Shown here in pieces: positions 1 to 5,968 of a stretch of 13,415 nucleotides of DNA. The notes under the pieces are model-generated. The model was not told where the DNA came from. It did not search any database and was given only the letters and a program-made list of their open reading frames with translations. Source of the stretch: Candidatus Nomurabacteria bacterium. Its GTDB lineage: Bacteria; Patescibacteriota; Minisyncoccia; Phycocordibacterales; UBA9973. Made by a program: the position numbers and the translations under genes. How positions within the stretch are numbered: position 1 is the first letter of the stretch; the number at the start of each line of letters is the position of its first letter. The stretch covers positions 1 through 13,415 of the forward strand of contig CALRHN010000013.1 in assembly GCA_943359425.1 (NCBI GenBank), read 5' to 3'.

Positions 1-867
1 GTTGGCGCTGTTGAGCAGGGCATCTCCGACACAATCAGTGCAGTTGATCATGAAAGGTTCTCGTGGTGGCAGTGTGGCGCGGAATTTTTCAAATTCTTCT
101 TCCGCTCTTTTTTGGCCTCGGTATGTGTGCAGTTCGTATGAATCGAGAATCTTCTGATATTCGTCTTTCGTATATTGCTTGTTCTGAAACATATACTGCC
201 CGTTCCGGAGTCCGACGCACGAGAAGCAATCTTGGCAACTGCGGCAATCATCCATGAACGCACAGTTCACGAGTGTTGCAGAGTAATAGCAAAATCGACA
301 GTCGTAGCACTGGTTGAGAAAAATAGATTCGTAGATGCGTTCGGAGTTGAAAATATCCATCGAATCTACAATCTCGACAGCATTCGGTCCGGAGATACCG
401 TACGAATACATGCACTCTTCGTTTTTCCACGCCATGGAAACCATGTAGCTGTTTTTGGCATATGCTTCGTTCTGCGTGTATTCGCAGCCGACGCTTCCGA
501 TGCCGTTGTCATTCATCAAGGCAAGCAGAGGCACTTCTTTCTGGAGTTCGTGGAACTGATCGAAAAACGGCCGCGAAAAGTCGAAATCTCTGCCGTAGGA
601 TTTCGGATCCCACGCATCGCTCCACCAATACTTCACCGAATATACTTTTCGGTCTTTGGCCGGCGCATAGAGCGAGATGATCTTCTCTCCCGTGACATCG
701 CAAGTGCGATTGTAAAAAGTCAGATCGTTCCGCCACGCCATACGTCGCTGTCTGCGGCAGTCCGGACAGAACGTCGGCGGAGGAACATTTATTTTTTTAT
801 AGAAAGAAAAGTCATCCGGTTCGATAGTAAAATCAATTTTGCAATTTTGGCAGTTTCTCTTTTCCAT
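1..867 (-). CDS. Cysteine-rich zinc-ribbon protein (CPR type), 3' end outside window
   Basis: The frame is open from ATG (865-867) to the left edge: 289 codons with no stop, so the protein is C-terminally incomplete here. What is seen: an N-terminal pair of CxxC motifs (C6/C9 and C34/C37, the second inside FCPDCRRQRR) that looks like a treble-clef or zinc-ribbon knuckle. A long middle follows, rich in Trp, Tyr and Phe. Then comes a dense cysteine run at residues 187-217 (CYDCRFC, then CRSCQDCFSC) followed by VGLRNGQY and NKQYTKDEY, and another CTDC at 276-279. Proteins of this style are common in Parcubacteria, often under the uninformative label 'CaiB/BaiF family'; from memory I place it there, but no enzymatic function is shown. 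Cytoplasmic metal binding or nucleic-acid binding is only an inference. No Shine-Dalgarno precedes the ATG. It is the third gene downstream of the winged-helix regulator, with the same dyad element 13 nt upstream. Confidence 0.85.
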   Translation of the reverse strand, partial: MEKRNCQNCKIDFTIEPDDFSFYKKINVPPPTFCPDCRRQRRMAWRNDLTFYNRTCDVTGEKIISLYAPAKDRKVYSVKYWWSDAWDPKSYGRDFDFSRPFFDQFHELQKEVPLLALMNDNGIGSVGCEYTQNEAYAKNSYMVSMAWKNEECMYSYGISGPNAVEIVDSMDIFNSERIYESIFLNQCYDCRFCYYSATLVNCAFMDDCRSCQDCFSCVGLRNGQYMFQNKQYTKDEYQKILDSYELHTYRGQKRAEEEFEKFRATLPPREPFMINCTDCVGDALLNSAN

Positions 868-880
868 TTTTCTAATGTAA

Positions 881-919
881 TTTATTCTATAATTCTAACG
901 AACTTTAGAATACTCTTGC
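881..919 (-). promoter_or_regulatory. Dyad element copy 1 (39-bp direct repeat), upstream of the zinc-ribbon gene
   Basis: This 39-bp stretch is identical to 1961-1999. It contains an imperfect dyad related to the perfect palindrome at 2244-2271: read on the minus strand, the half TAGAATTATAGAA is exact and the opposite half is degenerate. It starts 13 nt upstream of the ATG at 867 and overlaps the last codons and stop of pyrD. On the minus strand it offers TAGAAT as a possible -10. I read it as a promoter/operator for the zinc-ribbon gene; alternatively it is a duplicated recombination scar. Confidence 0.6.
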
Positions 920-1944
920 TTATTCCTATCACCAATTCCCCGACAGATATCCTTCACAATACTCGGCCCTTCGTAGATGAAGCCGGAATAGACTTGGACT
1001 AGCGCCGCCCCCGCTTGGATCTTTTCGATGGCGTCTGATGGCGTGAAGATGCCGCCGGAGGCGATGAGAGGAATATTCGGCGCGTGTTCGTGGATGTAGC
1101 GGATTATTTCTGTCGAGCGTTTCTGGAGCGGCAGTCCCGAGAGTCCTCCGTTGCCTATGTGCGCGAGTTCGCCGGCGGACGTCGTGAGATTGCTCCGGTC
1201 GAGCGTCGTGTTGGTGGCGACAATGCCGGCTATACCCGTGTCGCGGACTACCGTGATGATGTCGTCGATCTGTGCATTCGACAGATCGGGAGCGATCTTG
1301 AGGAGGATCGGTTTGTCGGCGAGGGTTTTATTCACTGCCTGCAATCTGCTGAGGAGTCGCGAGAGCGACGCGCTGTCCTGCAGTTCGCGCAAGCCCGGTG
1401 TATTCGGACTGCTGACGTTGACAACGAAATAATCCACGGCGTCGGAGAGGGTGCGGAGGCAGGCTTCGTAGTCGTCCCCCGCTTTTTCATTCGGCGTGTC
1501 CTTGTTCTTGCCGATATTGCCGCCGACGATGATACGCTCGCGGCGAGCTTCCAAGCGCGTAGCTGCGCCTGCCGCACCGCGATTGTTGAAGCCCATGCGA
1601 TTGATGAGGGCACGGTCGGGAACGAGGCGAAAGAGGCGCGGTTTCGGATTGCCCGCCTGCGGCTGTGGCGTGACCGTGCCGATCTCGACAAATCCGAATC
1701 CGAGACAGGCGAGAGGGTCGACAAATCGCGCGTCCTTGTCGAATCCGGCAGCGAGTCCGACAGGATTGGGAAAGGTGATGCCCCAGAGCGTGCGGGAGAG
1801 CGACGGATCGTGGATGGCGTAGAGAGATTTGAGCAGTCGTCCAACGAACGGAACGGAATAAGCGAAAGAGAGTAGATTCATGACCCGATAATGGACCTTT
1901 TCCGAATCCTGCGCAAAGAGTATGGTGCGAATGAATGGATACAT
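895..1944 (-). CDS. pyrD: Dihydroorotate dehydrogenase, class 2 (quinone-type)
   Basis: It oxidises dihydroorotate to orotate, the fourth step of UMP synthesis, with FMN. The 349 residues cover the class 2 family fully. An N-terminal membrane-association segment (about 1-40) is followed by the (beta/alpha)8 barrel with AAGFDKD (65-71), GTVTPQPQAGNPKPRLFRL (89-107), INRMGFNN (114-121) and NVSSPNTPGLREL (176-188). There Ser179 aligns with the catalytic base of E. coli PyrD, which marks class 2 rather than the Cys-using class 1 enzymes. Later come KIAPD, TNTT, GGLSG and the FMN-phosphate region ASGGI (295-299) and VYSGFIYEGP. The start fits the family (MYPFIRTILFAQDSEKVH resembles other class 2 N-termini). 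The C-terminus runs about a dozen residues past the usual end and is encoded by repeat copy 1. No Shine-Dalgarno is visible. Class 2 enzymes reduce a membrane quinone, which is notable if this organism lacks respiration. Confidence 0.96.
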   Translation of the reverse strand: MYPFIRTILFAQDSEKVHYRVMNLLSFAYSVPFVGRLLKSLYAIHDPSLSRTLWGITFPNPVGLAAGFDKDARFVDPLACLGFGFVEIGTVTPQPQAGNPKPRLFRLVPDRALINRMGFNNRGAAGAATRLEARRERIIVGGNIGKNKDTPNEKAGDDYEACLRTLSDAVDYFVVNVSSPNTPGLRELQDSASLSRLLSRLQAVNKTLADKPILLKIAPDLSNAQIDDIITVVRDTGIAGIVATNTTLDRSNLTTSAGELAHIGNGGLSGLPLQKRSTEIIRYIHEHAPNIPLIASGGIFTPSDAIEKIQAGAALVQVYSGFIYEGPSIVKDICRGIGDRNKQEYSKVR

Positions 1945-1960
1945 GATATGTGTAATGATT

Positions 1961-1999
1961 TTTATTCTATAATTCTAACGAACTTTAGAATACTCTTGC
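1961..1999 (-). promoter_or_regulatory. Dyad element copy 2 (39-bp direct repeat), upstream of pyrD
   Basis: Identical over 39 bp to 881-919, offset by exactly 1080 bp. It begins 16 nt upstream of the pyrD ATG and forms the last codons and stop of the winged-helix gene. The same bases are read in a different frame at the end of pyrD, so identity cannot be explained by protein conservation. I read it as a promoter/operator for pyrD that may be bound by the neighbouring regulator. Confidence 0.6.
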
Positions 2000-2234
2000 C
2001 GCGTGCGGTGAGCGTATGGCGCACAATATGCCCTTCATTTCTTTTCATAAGAAGTCCTGCCGTATACATTTTAGTTATATGGGCAGAAATATTTTTGAAG
2101 TCTGATTTTACTTTCTCCGATATTTCCTGCAAGGAGAGTTCGGGTTCTTTGTCGAGCAAGACAAGTATCTCGATCCGCCGATGGTTTGCAAACCCTTTTA
2201 TTATTCTTTCCAATACCCTGTTTGTCTTTTTCAT
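1962..2234 (-). CDS. Small winged helix-turn-helix transcriptional regulator (ArsR/MarR-like)
   Basis: A 90-residue protein that is essentially one winged-helix domain. An N-terminal helix (RVLERIIKGFANHRRIEILVLL, about 6-27) resembles the opening helix of ArsR-type proteins. It is followed by the HTH LSLQEISEKVKSDFKNISAHI (33-53), a recognition helix continuing through KMYTAGLLMKR (55-65), a beta wing EGHIVRHTLT (67-76) and a short C-terminal helix. No cysteine metal-sensing motif or ligand domain is visible, so the signal is unknown. A perfect 28-bp palindrome overlaps its promoter just upstream, and two degenerate copies precede pyrD and the zinc-ribbon gene. The plain inference is autoregulation plus control of these two downstream genes. 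Its last ten codons lie inside repeat copy 2. The ATG lacks a Shine-Dalgarno. The fold is clear; the exact family is not. Confidence 0.85.
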   Translation of the reverse strand: MKKTNRVLERIIKGFANHRRIEILVLLDKEPELSLQEISEKVKSDFKNISAHITKMYTAGLLMKRNEGHIVRHTLTARGKSILKFVRIIE

Positions 2235-2243
2235 GGCGTATTT

Positions 2244-2280
2244 ATTCTATAATTCTATAGAATTATAGAATGTTTTGCAA
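2244..2280 (-). promoter_or_regulatory. Promoter with perfect 28-bp palindromic operator, upstream of the regulator gene
   Basis: Positions 2244-2271 form a perfect palindrome with no spacer; the 14-bp half-site is ATTCTATAATTCTA. On the minus strand TTGCAA (2275-2280) and TAGAAT (2252-2257) are 17 bp apart, so the palindrome covers the spacer and -10. A second TAGAAT lies at 2244-2249, 9 nt from the ATG at 2234. The same TAGAAT hexamer serves as the -10 of the strong khpA promoter candidate. It lies between the trmD stop and the regulator start. Autorepression is the natural reading. There is no loop and no T-tract typical of an intrinsic terminator. Confidence 0.7.
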
Positions 2281-2285
2281 TGACA

Positions 2286-3002
2286 CTACTTCCCTCTTTG
2301 CTTCCATTCCTCGATCTTTTTATGATCACCGGACAGGAGTATCTTGGGGACTCGGTGTTTTTTGCCTTTGTGAATGAGGATTTCGGGACGAGTGTAGAAT
2401 TCTGACGACGAGACGCGCTCTTCTTCGAGGGATTCGTATTTGCCGAGAACGCCCTGTATCTGGCGCGAGATGGAATCGATGAGAACCATAGCCGGCACTT
2501 CCCCGCCTGTGAGGACATAGTCGCCTATGGAAATATTCTCTGCTTTCAAAATCTTGGCGACGCGGGCATCGATGCCTTCGTAGCGGCCGGAGATCATTAT
2601 GATGTCGGTATATTTTTTCGCCGTGCTTTTCGCATATGCCGTGTCGAATTTCTTGCCGGAGGGAGAGAAATTTATAATTTTTATTTTAGCTTTCCCGCCC
2701 GAACGACTGGAGCCGTTCAGTCGGGCGGGCTTACTCTTGATCTTCTTCACCGCCGCCACTACCGCTACGAGTACGGGTTCTGCGCGAATGATCATGCCCG
2801 GGCCGCCGGCATACGGCCGGTCGTCGACTTGGAGTGACACATTGCCGTCCGGCCAGACCTTGCGGTATTTGCCCGTGACGAAAAGGCGCGGATTGTAGAA
2901 AGAGACTTTGATGCGTTTCTCCTTGATAGCCCGCGCGAGAATAGACTCGCCGAGATAGGAGTCGAACATTTCGGGGAATAAGGTTATGACATGAAAATGC
3001 AT
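2286..3002 (-). CDS. trmD: tRNA (guanine-N1-)-methyltransferase TrmD
   Basis: It methylates G37 of tRNAs reading CUN, CCN and CGG codons with S-adenosylmethionine, preventing +1 frameshifting. The 238 residues carry the SPOUT trefoil-knot signatures: ITLFPEMF (6-13), VDDRPYAGGPGM (59-70), FSPSGKKFD (112-120), SGRYEGIDARV (138-148), SIGDYVLTGGEVPAMVLIDSISR (158-180), GVLG and YTRPE. Asp176 aligns with the catalytic Asp of E. coli TrmD. Two oddities are visible. Residues about 91-105 (PARLNGSSRSGG core) are an insertion with no counterpart in E. coli, coming from a palindromic DNA element. The protein also stops soon after LLSGDHKKIEEW, without the C-terminal RRPDLL-type tail of many TrmDs, and no such tail is encoded after the stop. 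It is not next to rimM or rplS, its usual partners, although rpsP and khpA lie about 7 kb away. Confidence 0.96.
   Translation of the reverse strand: MHFHVITLFPEMFDSYLGESILARAIKEKRIKVSFYNPRLFVTGKYRKVWPDGNVSLQVDDRPYAGGPGMIIRAEPVLVAVVAAVKKIKSKPARLNGSSRSGGKAKIKIINFSPSGKKFDTAYAKSTAKKYTDIIMISGRYEGIDARVAKILKAENISIGDYVLTGGEVPAMVLIDSISRQIQGVLGKYESLEEERVSSSEFYTRPEILIHKGKKHRVPKILLSGDHKKIEEWKQRGK
2694..2729. repeat. Palindromic GC-rich element inserted in frame inside trmD
   Basis: Perfect 9-bp arms CCCGCCCGA (2694-2702) and TCGGGCGGG (2721-2729) enclose 18 nt that hold two further mutually exclusive pairings: GAACG (2701-2705) with CGTTC (2714-2718), and GACTG (2705-2709) with CAGTC (2718-2722). It encodes most of TrmD residues 91-105, exactly where E. 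coli TrmD has no sequence between the helix after GGPGM and the strand before SPxGxK. This suggests an intragenic repetitive element, or a spontaneous palindrome kept because it falls in a surface loop. I recall similar PARL...SGG stretches in other Parcubacteria proteins but cannot verify that here. Confidence 0.65.
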
Positions 3003-3008
3003 AAAATG

Positions 3009-3037
3009 AGTATGCGTTATTGACTAAAATCTTGCAA
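3009..3037 (-). promoter_or_regulatory. Candidate promoter for trmD
   Basis: On the minus strand TTGCAA (3032-3037) and CATACT (3009-3014) are 17 bp apart, with the -10 six nt before the trmD ATG at 3002. The -35 is identical to that of the regulator promoter. No Shine-Dalgarno is present, so the transcript could be leaderless. The -10 matches only 4 of 6 consensus bases. Confidence 0.35.
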
Positions 3038-3075
3038 GTGATACCGTGGGACTGAACCCTTAAAAACAAACGAGA

Positions 3076-3942
3076 ATGAAAGCTAAAATCCTTCCGTGGA
3101 TCGAAGCCATGCGGCTCTCGGTCACAATACCAGCTGCCCTCTTGGTGCATGTTGGAGCACATTTGGCACACACTGATACTAACTGGCTGCTTGCCTTTGA
3201 AATATTCCTTATTGCCGGACTGGCAATGATACATAATGATTATTACGACCGTGAAAATGATATCAAGAAAGGCAAGACTTTTGCATACGAACATCCGCAA
3301 GAGTTTCGAAGAGTGCTTATCATAGGATGGTTGGTTGTATGGATTCTTGCCCTGACATTCCTCTTGCTGCAGTATTGGGTAACATTGCTGCCAGTTATTG
3401 TCATCTCGATATGTTATTCATATTTCCGGAAAATCATTTACCTGCAAACGCTCTGCGTAGCATTGACCAGCGCGAGTCCGCTGATTATCGGACACATAGA
3501 TGATTCGCAAAAGGACCCGATGCATCTCAATATTATTTTCTTCTTCGTTGTTCTCCTCTCTATTTATGCAAGAGAAGTCATCAAAGATATAGAAGACCGT
3601 AACACTGACAAAGGCTGGAAAAATACACCGGTGAGCAAAGGCAGAGAGCCTCTGCACGAATATATTGAAGTCGCAGGATCGCTAATGTGCATATGTACTA
3701 TGATTCTGGTTGCAGTGTTCAAACAAATTTCCGAACATGCCTCTCCTGTAGCAAGCCTATTTCTAATGCTTGCAATCGGTTGCTGTGGAGGAGTTCTCTC
3801 GTGGCAGAATCCAGATTTTCTTCCCGGAGTACCACGATATCGTGAACGCTCCGATACGGAAGTCGAAATCGACCTTGCAACGGGTAAAAAATGGTTTTAT
3901 GGAGCGATGTTCTGCCTCATTGTCGGACTTTCATTTGTGTAA
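3076..3942 (+). CDS. UbiA-superfamily prenyltransferase
   Basis: An integral membrane protein of 288 residues with both aspartate-rich motifs of the UbiA superfamily. The first is NDYYDRENDIKKGK (54-67, the NDxxDxxxD pattern) near the end of the second membrane helix. The second is YAREVIKDIEDRNTDKGWKNTPV (164-186, with Asp171, Asp174 and Asp178). These bind Mg-diphosphate of a prenyl donor. About seven to nine hydrophobic segments alternate with short loops, as in the family. Family members attach prenyl chains to quinone rings, haem, chlorophyll or glycerol phosphate; the sequence does not decide which. It is a single gene on the plus strand between minus-strand neighbours, ended by a terminator. 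By eye it is AT-richer with different codon preference from trmD or rnr, which may mean transfer. Upstream only a weak ACGAG could act as ribosome-binding site; the first ATG was chosen because the first helix begins soon after. Confidence 0.88.
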   Translation: MKAKILPWIEAMRLSVTIPAALLVHVGAHLAHTDTNWLLAFEIFLIAGLAMIHNDYYDRENDIKKGKTFAYEHPQEFRRVLIIGWLVVWILALTFLLLQYWVTLLPVIVISICYSYFRKIIYLQTLCVALTSASPLIIGHIDDSQKDPMHLNIIFFFVVLLSIYAREVIKDIEDRNTDKGWKNTPVSKGREPLHEYIEVAGSLMCICTMILVAVFKQISEHASPVASLFLMLAIGCCGGVLSWQNPDFLPGVPRYRERSDTEVEIDLATGKKWFYGAMFCLIVGLSFV

Positions 3943-3957
3943 ATAATATCCCTTAGT

Positions 3958-3991
3958 AAAAAATCACGGCTAGAAAAAGTCGTGATTTTTT
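3958..3991. terminator. Bidirectional intrinsic terminator between ubiA-like gene and ABC operon
   Basis: AAAAAATCACG (3958-3968) pairs with CGTGATTTTTT (3981-3991), and the stem extends inward by three pairs (one G-U) to a 6-nt loop. A-tract and T-tract flank both sides, so it can stop the convergent transcripts from either side. It overlaps the stop codon of the ATPase gene (3990-3992). Confidence 0.9.
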
Positions 3992-4670
3992 ATTGGGGAT
4001 TCATGACATCACTCACGATCTTGCCGTCAGCCATCGTGATCGTGCGATGCGCGAGTTTTGCGTATTCGGCTTCGTGCGTGACCATGACGATGGTCTGGCC
4101 TTCGCGGTTGAGATTGAGGAAGGTTTGAATGACTTGTTCGGACGTTTCGGAATCGAGGTTCGCTGTCGGCTCATCGGCGAAAATTATTTTCGGATCGTGT
4201 GCGATGGCGCGGGCGATGGAAACGCGCTGTTGCTGACCGCCCGAGAGCTGGCTCGGGAGATTGTGCATGCGATCGAGCAATCCGACGCGTTCGAGAGCGC
4301 GTTTCGCCTTCGTTGTCGCCTCACTGTTGCTATATCCCTGCATGAGGAGCGGGAGAAGGGTGTTTTCGAGCGTGGAGAGCGACGGCAGGATGGCATAGTC
4401 TTGGAAAATATATCCGAGGTCGTTGAGCCGCGTGAGCGTGCGCTCGTTCTCGGATTCGGGAACCATATCGCGACCATCGATGTGCACGGAGCCTTCCGTC
4501 GGCAAGTCGAGGAGTCCGAGCTGATAGAGCAGCGTAGACTTGCCCGAACCTGATTTGCCCGTGACGGTGAGAAACTGCCCTTCCGGAACGGAAAATGTGA
4601 GCGCGTCGAGCGCCACGATCTTCTGATCGCCGCTTTGGAATATTTTCGTGAGATTGTCTGCTTTAATCAT
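3990..4670 (-). CDS. ABC transporter ATP-binding protein, LolD/MacB type
   Basis: The ATPase subunit of the MacAB-like exporter encoded with the two upstream genes. Its 226 residues form one complete nucleotide-binding domain: Walker A GKSGSGKST (38-46), Q-loop Gln90 in FQDY, signature LSGGQQQR (142-149), Walker B IIFADEP (162-168) with catalytic Glu167, D-loop NLDSETS, and switch His199 in VTHE. The overall pattern (MIKADNLTKIF at the start, TLTRLNDLGYIFQDYAILP) is that of the LolD, MacB and FtsE group, whose ATPases pair with FtsX-like permeases. It lies 12 bp after the permease stop, so it is the last gene of a three-gene operon, followed at once by a terminator. Its ATG has no Shine-Dalgarno and may depend on translation of the permease. 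The substrate is not predictable. Confidence 0.95.
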   Translation of the reverse strand: MIKADNLTKIFQSGDQKIVALDALTFSVPEGQFLTVTGKSGSGKSTLLYQLGLLDLPTEGSVHIDGRDMVPESENERTLTRLNDLGYIFQDYAILPSLSTLENTLLPLLMQGYSNSEATTKAKRALERVGLLDRMHNLPSQLSGGQQQRVSIARAIAHDPKIIFADEPTANLDSETSEQVIQTFLNLNREGQTIVMVTHEAEYAKLAHRTITMADGKIVSDVMNPQ

Positions 4671-4682
4671 AAATATAAAAAA

Positions 4683-5960
4683 TTATCTTCCCAATATCGC
4701 AGAGAGCGTGTTCTGTTTTATAACCATGCGCGCCGGAATATAGCCTGCAATGACGGTTGCGACGAGAAGTATGCCTGCGCGCTTCAGCGTACCTGCGAGC
4801 GTAGCAACGAGGATGCCGTCGGAGAACGGGAAGTTAATCGGATTGGCCGCGAAGTATGGTTTTATGAGGAAGAATATGAGCGCCATGCCGATAAGAATGC
4901 CCAAACCGGCGTAGAGACAGGCCTGATACATATATGAATAGAGAATGGCGCGGCGGTTGATGCCGATGCCTTTCAAGATACCGATGTAGCGGCGGCGCGT
5001 GATGGCGTTGACGAAGATGACGATGAAGATCGTGATAGATGCGACGACGAGGCCGATGCCGGAAATGGCGCTGCCGAGAATACCGAATGTCGCCTTGATG
5101 TCCTGCAGGAATTTCGGAAAGGCTTCTTCGGCCGTCTGCACGCGTCCGTACTGTCCGACGCCGCTGTCGATGAGGAATTGTTTCGCGAGGGCAGGATCCG
5201 TACCAGGGAGCAACTGTATGGCGATCGTGGAAGCATTGAGATCGCCGCGGCCGGTGAGTTTGCGCACTTCGCTGTCGAGAGCGATGATAGACGTGTCGAA
5301 TGTGTCGACTTTGGATGAGACGATGCCCTTCACATAATATTCTTTCGATACGGCGCCGACGGTGATCTTCAGCCGCGAGCCAACGGAAACATTTTTCAGC
5401 GTTTGGAATCCCGGCGCTTCGATCGGCGTAAATTCATAGAGCAAGTTTTTTCCGATGAGAATACTGTCCTGATCTGTCGGCGTGAGGTACGAACCGCGAA
5501 TGACGAATTTCGAGATACCGGAGAAATTCTCTTCTTTCACGGGATCGATGCCGAGCAATGCGCCACCCGCGCCGTCGCGCAGTTCGCCCGGTTTTATCGT
5601 ACTGCGATAGTTCGATTCGACGCGCGCCGAGCCGCCGTAGCGGATAGTATGATTCTTATACCCCGGAATCGTCGTCACAATGGAGGCGACTTCGGAAGCC
5701 TGTTCGATATAGGGACGGTTGAGGAATGCCGAGATAACGACATCGCCGATGGCATATTTCTTCTGCGCGTCTTCGGAGCCTTGGATGAGTCCGACCAAGA
5801 TTCCCGACACGACGATGAGATTGAGAAATGTCAGCGTCATGACGGCGACGATGAGCGCCGTCGTCCAGATGTTCGCGCGCTTCACATCGCGCTGTGCCAA
5901 GAACCAGCCCACTTTCGCGTTCTGGGGAAAAGAATTTTCAACTCGGATTCGATCCTTCAT
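4683..5960 (-). CDS. ABC transporter permease, FtsX/MacB family
   Basis: The membrane subunit of the exporter, 425 residues with the MacB layout. A short cytoplasmic N-terminus leads into membrane helix 1 (about 32-59). A large extracytoplasmic domain follows (about 60-290; GLIQGSEDAQKKYAIGDVVIS opens it and GTDPALAKQFLIDSGVG lies near its end). Then come helix 2 (about 295-320), helix 3 (about 343-366) and a fourth near the C-terminus (about 394-411). The FtsX-domain signature is visible as VNAITRRRYIGILKGIGINRRAILYSYMYQ (318-347), and the end IPARMVIKQNTLSAI is typical of the family. The start lies 8 bp after the stop of the membrane-fusion gene, implying coupled translation; no Shine-Dalgarno is seen. 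Transport by MacB-type pumps is mechanotransmission from ATPase to periplasmic domain; the cargo here (peptide, lipid, antibiotic) cannot be told. Confidence 0.93.
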   Translation of the reverse strand: MKDRIRVENSFPQNAKVGWFLAQRDVKRANIWTTALIVAVMTLTFLNLIVVSGILVGLIQGSEDAQKKYAIGDVVISAFLNRPYIEQASEVASIVTTIPGYKNHTIRYGGSARVESNYRSTIKPGELRDGAGGALLGIDPVKEENFSGISKFVIRGSYLTPTDQDSILIGKNLLYEFTPIEAPGFQTLKNVSVGSRLKITVGAVSKEYYVKGIVSSKVDTFDTSIIALDSEVRKLTGRGDLNASTIAIQLLPGTDPALAKQFLIDSGVGQYGRVQTAEEAFPKFLQDIKATFGILGSAISGIGLVVASITIFIVIFVNAITRRRYIGILKGIGINRRAILYSYMYQACLYAGLGILIGMALIFFLIKPYFAANPINFPFSDGILVATLAGTLKRAGILLVATVIAGYIPARMVIKQNTLSAILGR

Positions 5961-5968
5961 TCGGTAGA

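Noticed and set aside
175..1002. A 275-codon open frame on the plus strand
   Set aside because: It is antisense to the cysteine-rich gene, whose minus frame is continuous, has meaningful CxxC motifs and reaches the edge; the plus frame shows only Arg/Ile-rich shadow sequence and also runs into the pyrD 3' end.
1084..1875. A 263-codon open frame on the plus strand inside pyrD
   Set aside because: Fully antisense to pyrD, whose active-site motifs are all intact; the composition (Arg, Glu, Asp rich) is typical of a codon shadow.
881..1999. CRISPR array based on the 39-bp repeats
   Set aside because: Only two perfect copies exist, 1080 bp apart, with a whole gene between them and no cas genes.
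2244..2271. The perfect palindrome as an intrinsic terminator for trmD
   Set aside because: It has no loop, is almost all A/T and lacks a following T-tract; its position on a promoter and the related copies at two other genes favour an operator.
3993..4553. A 186-codon plus-strand frame inside the ATPase gene
   Set aside because: Antisense shadow of a complete ABC ATPase with all motifs; no start signal.
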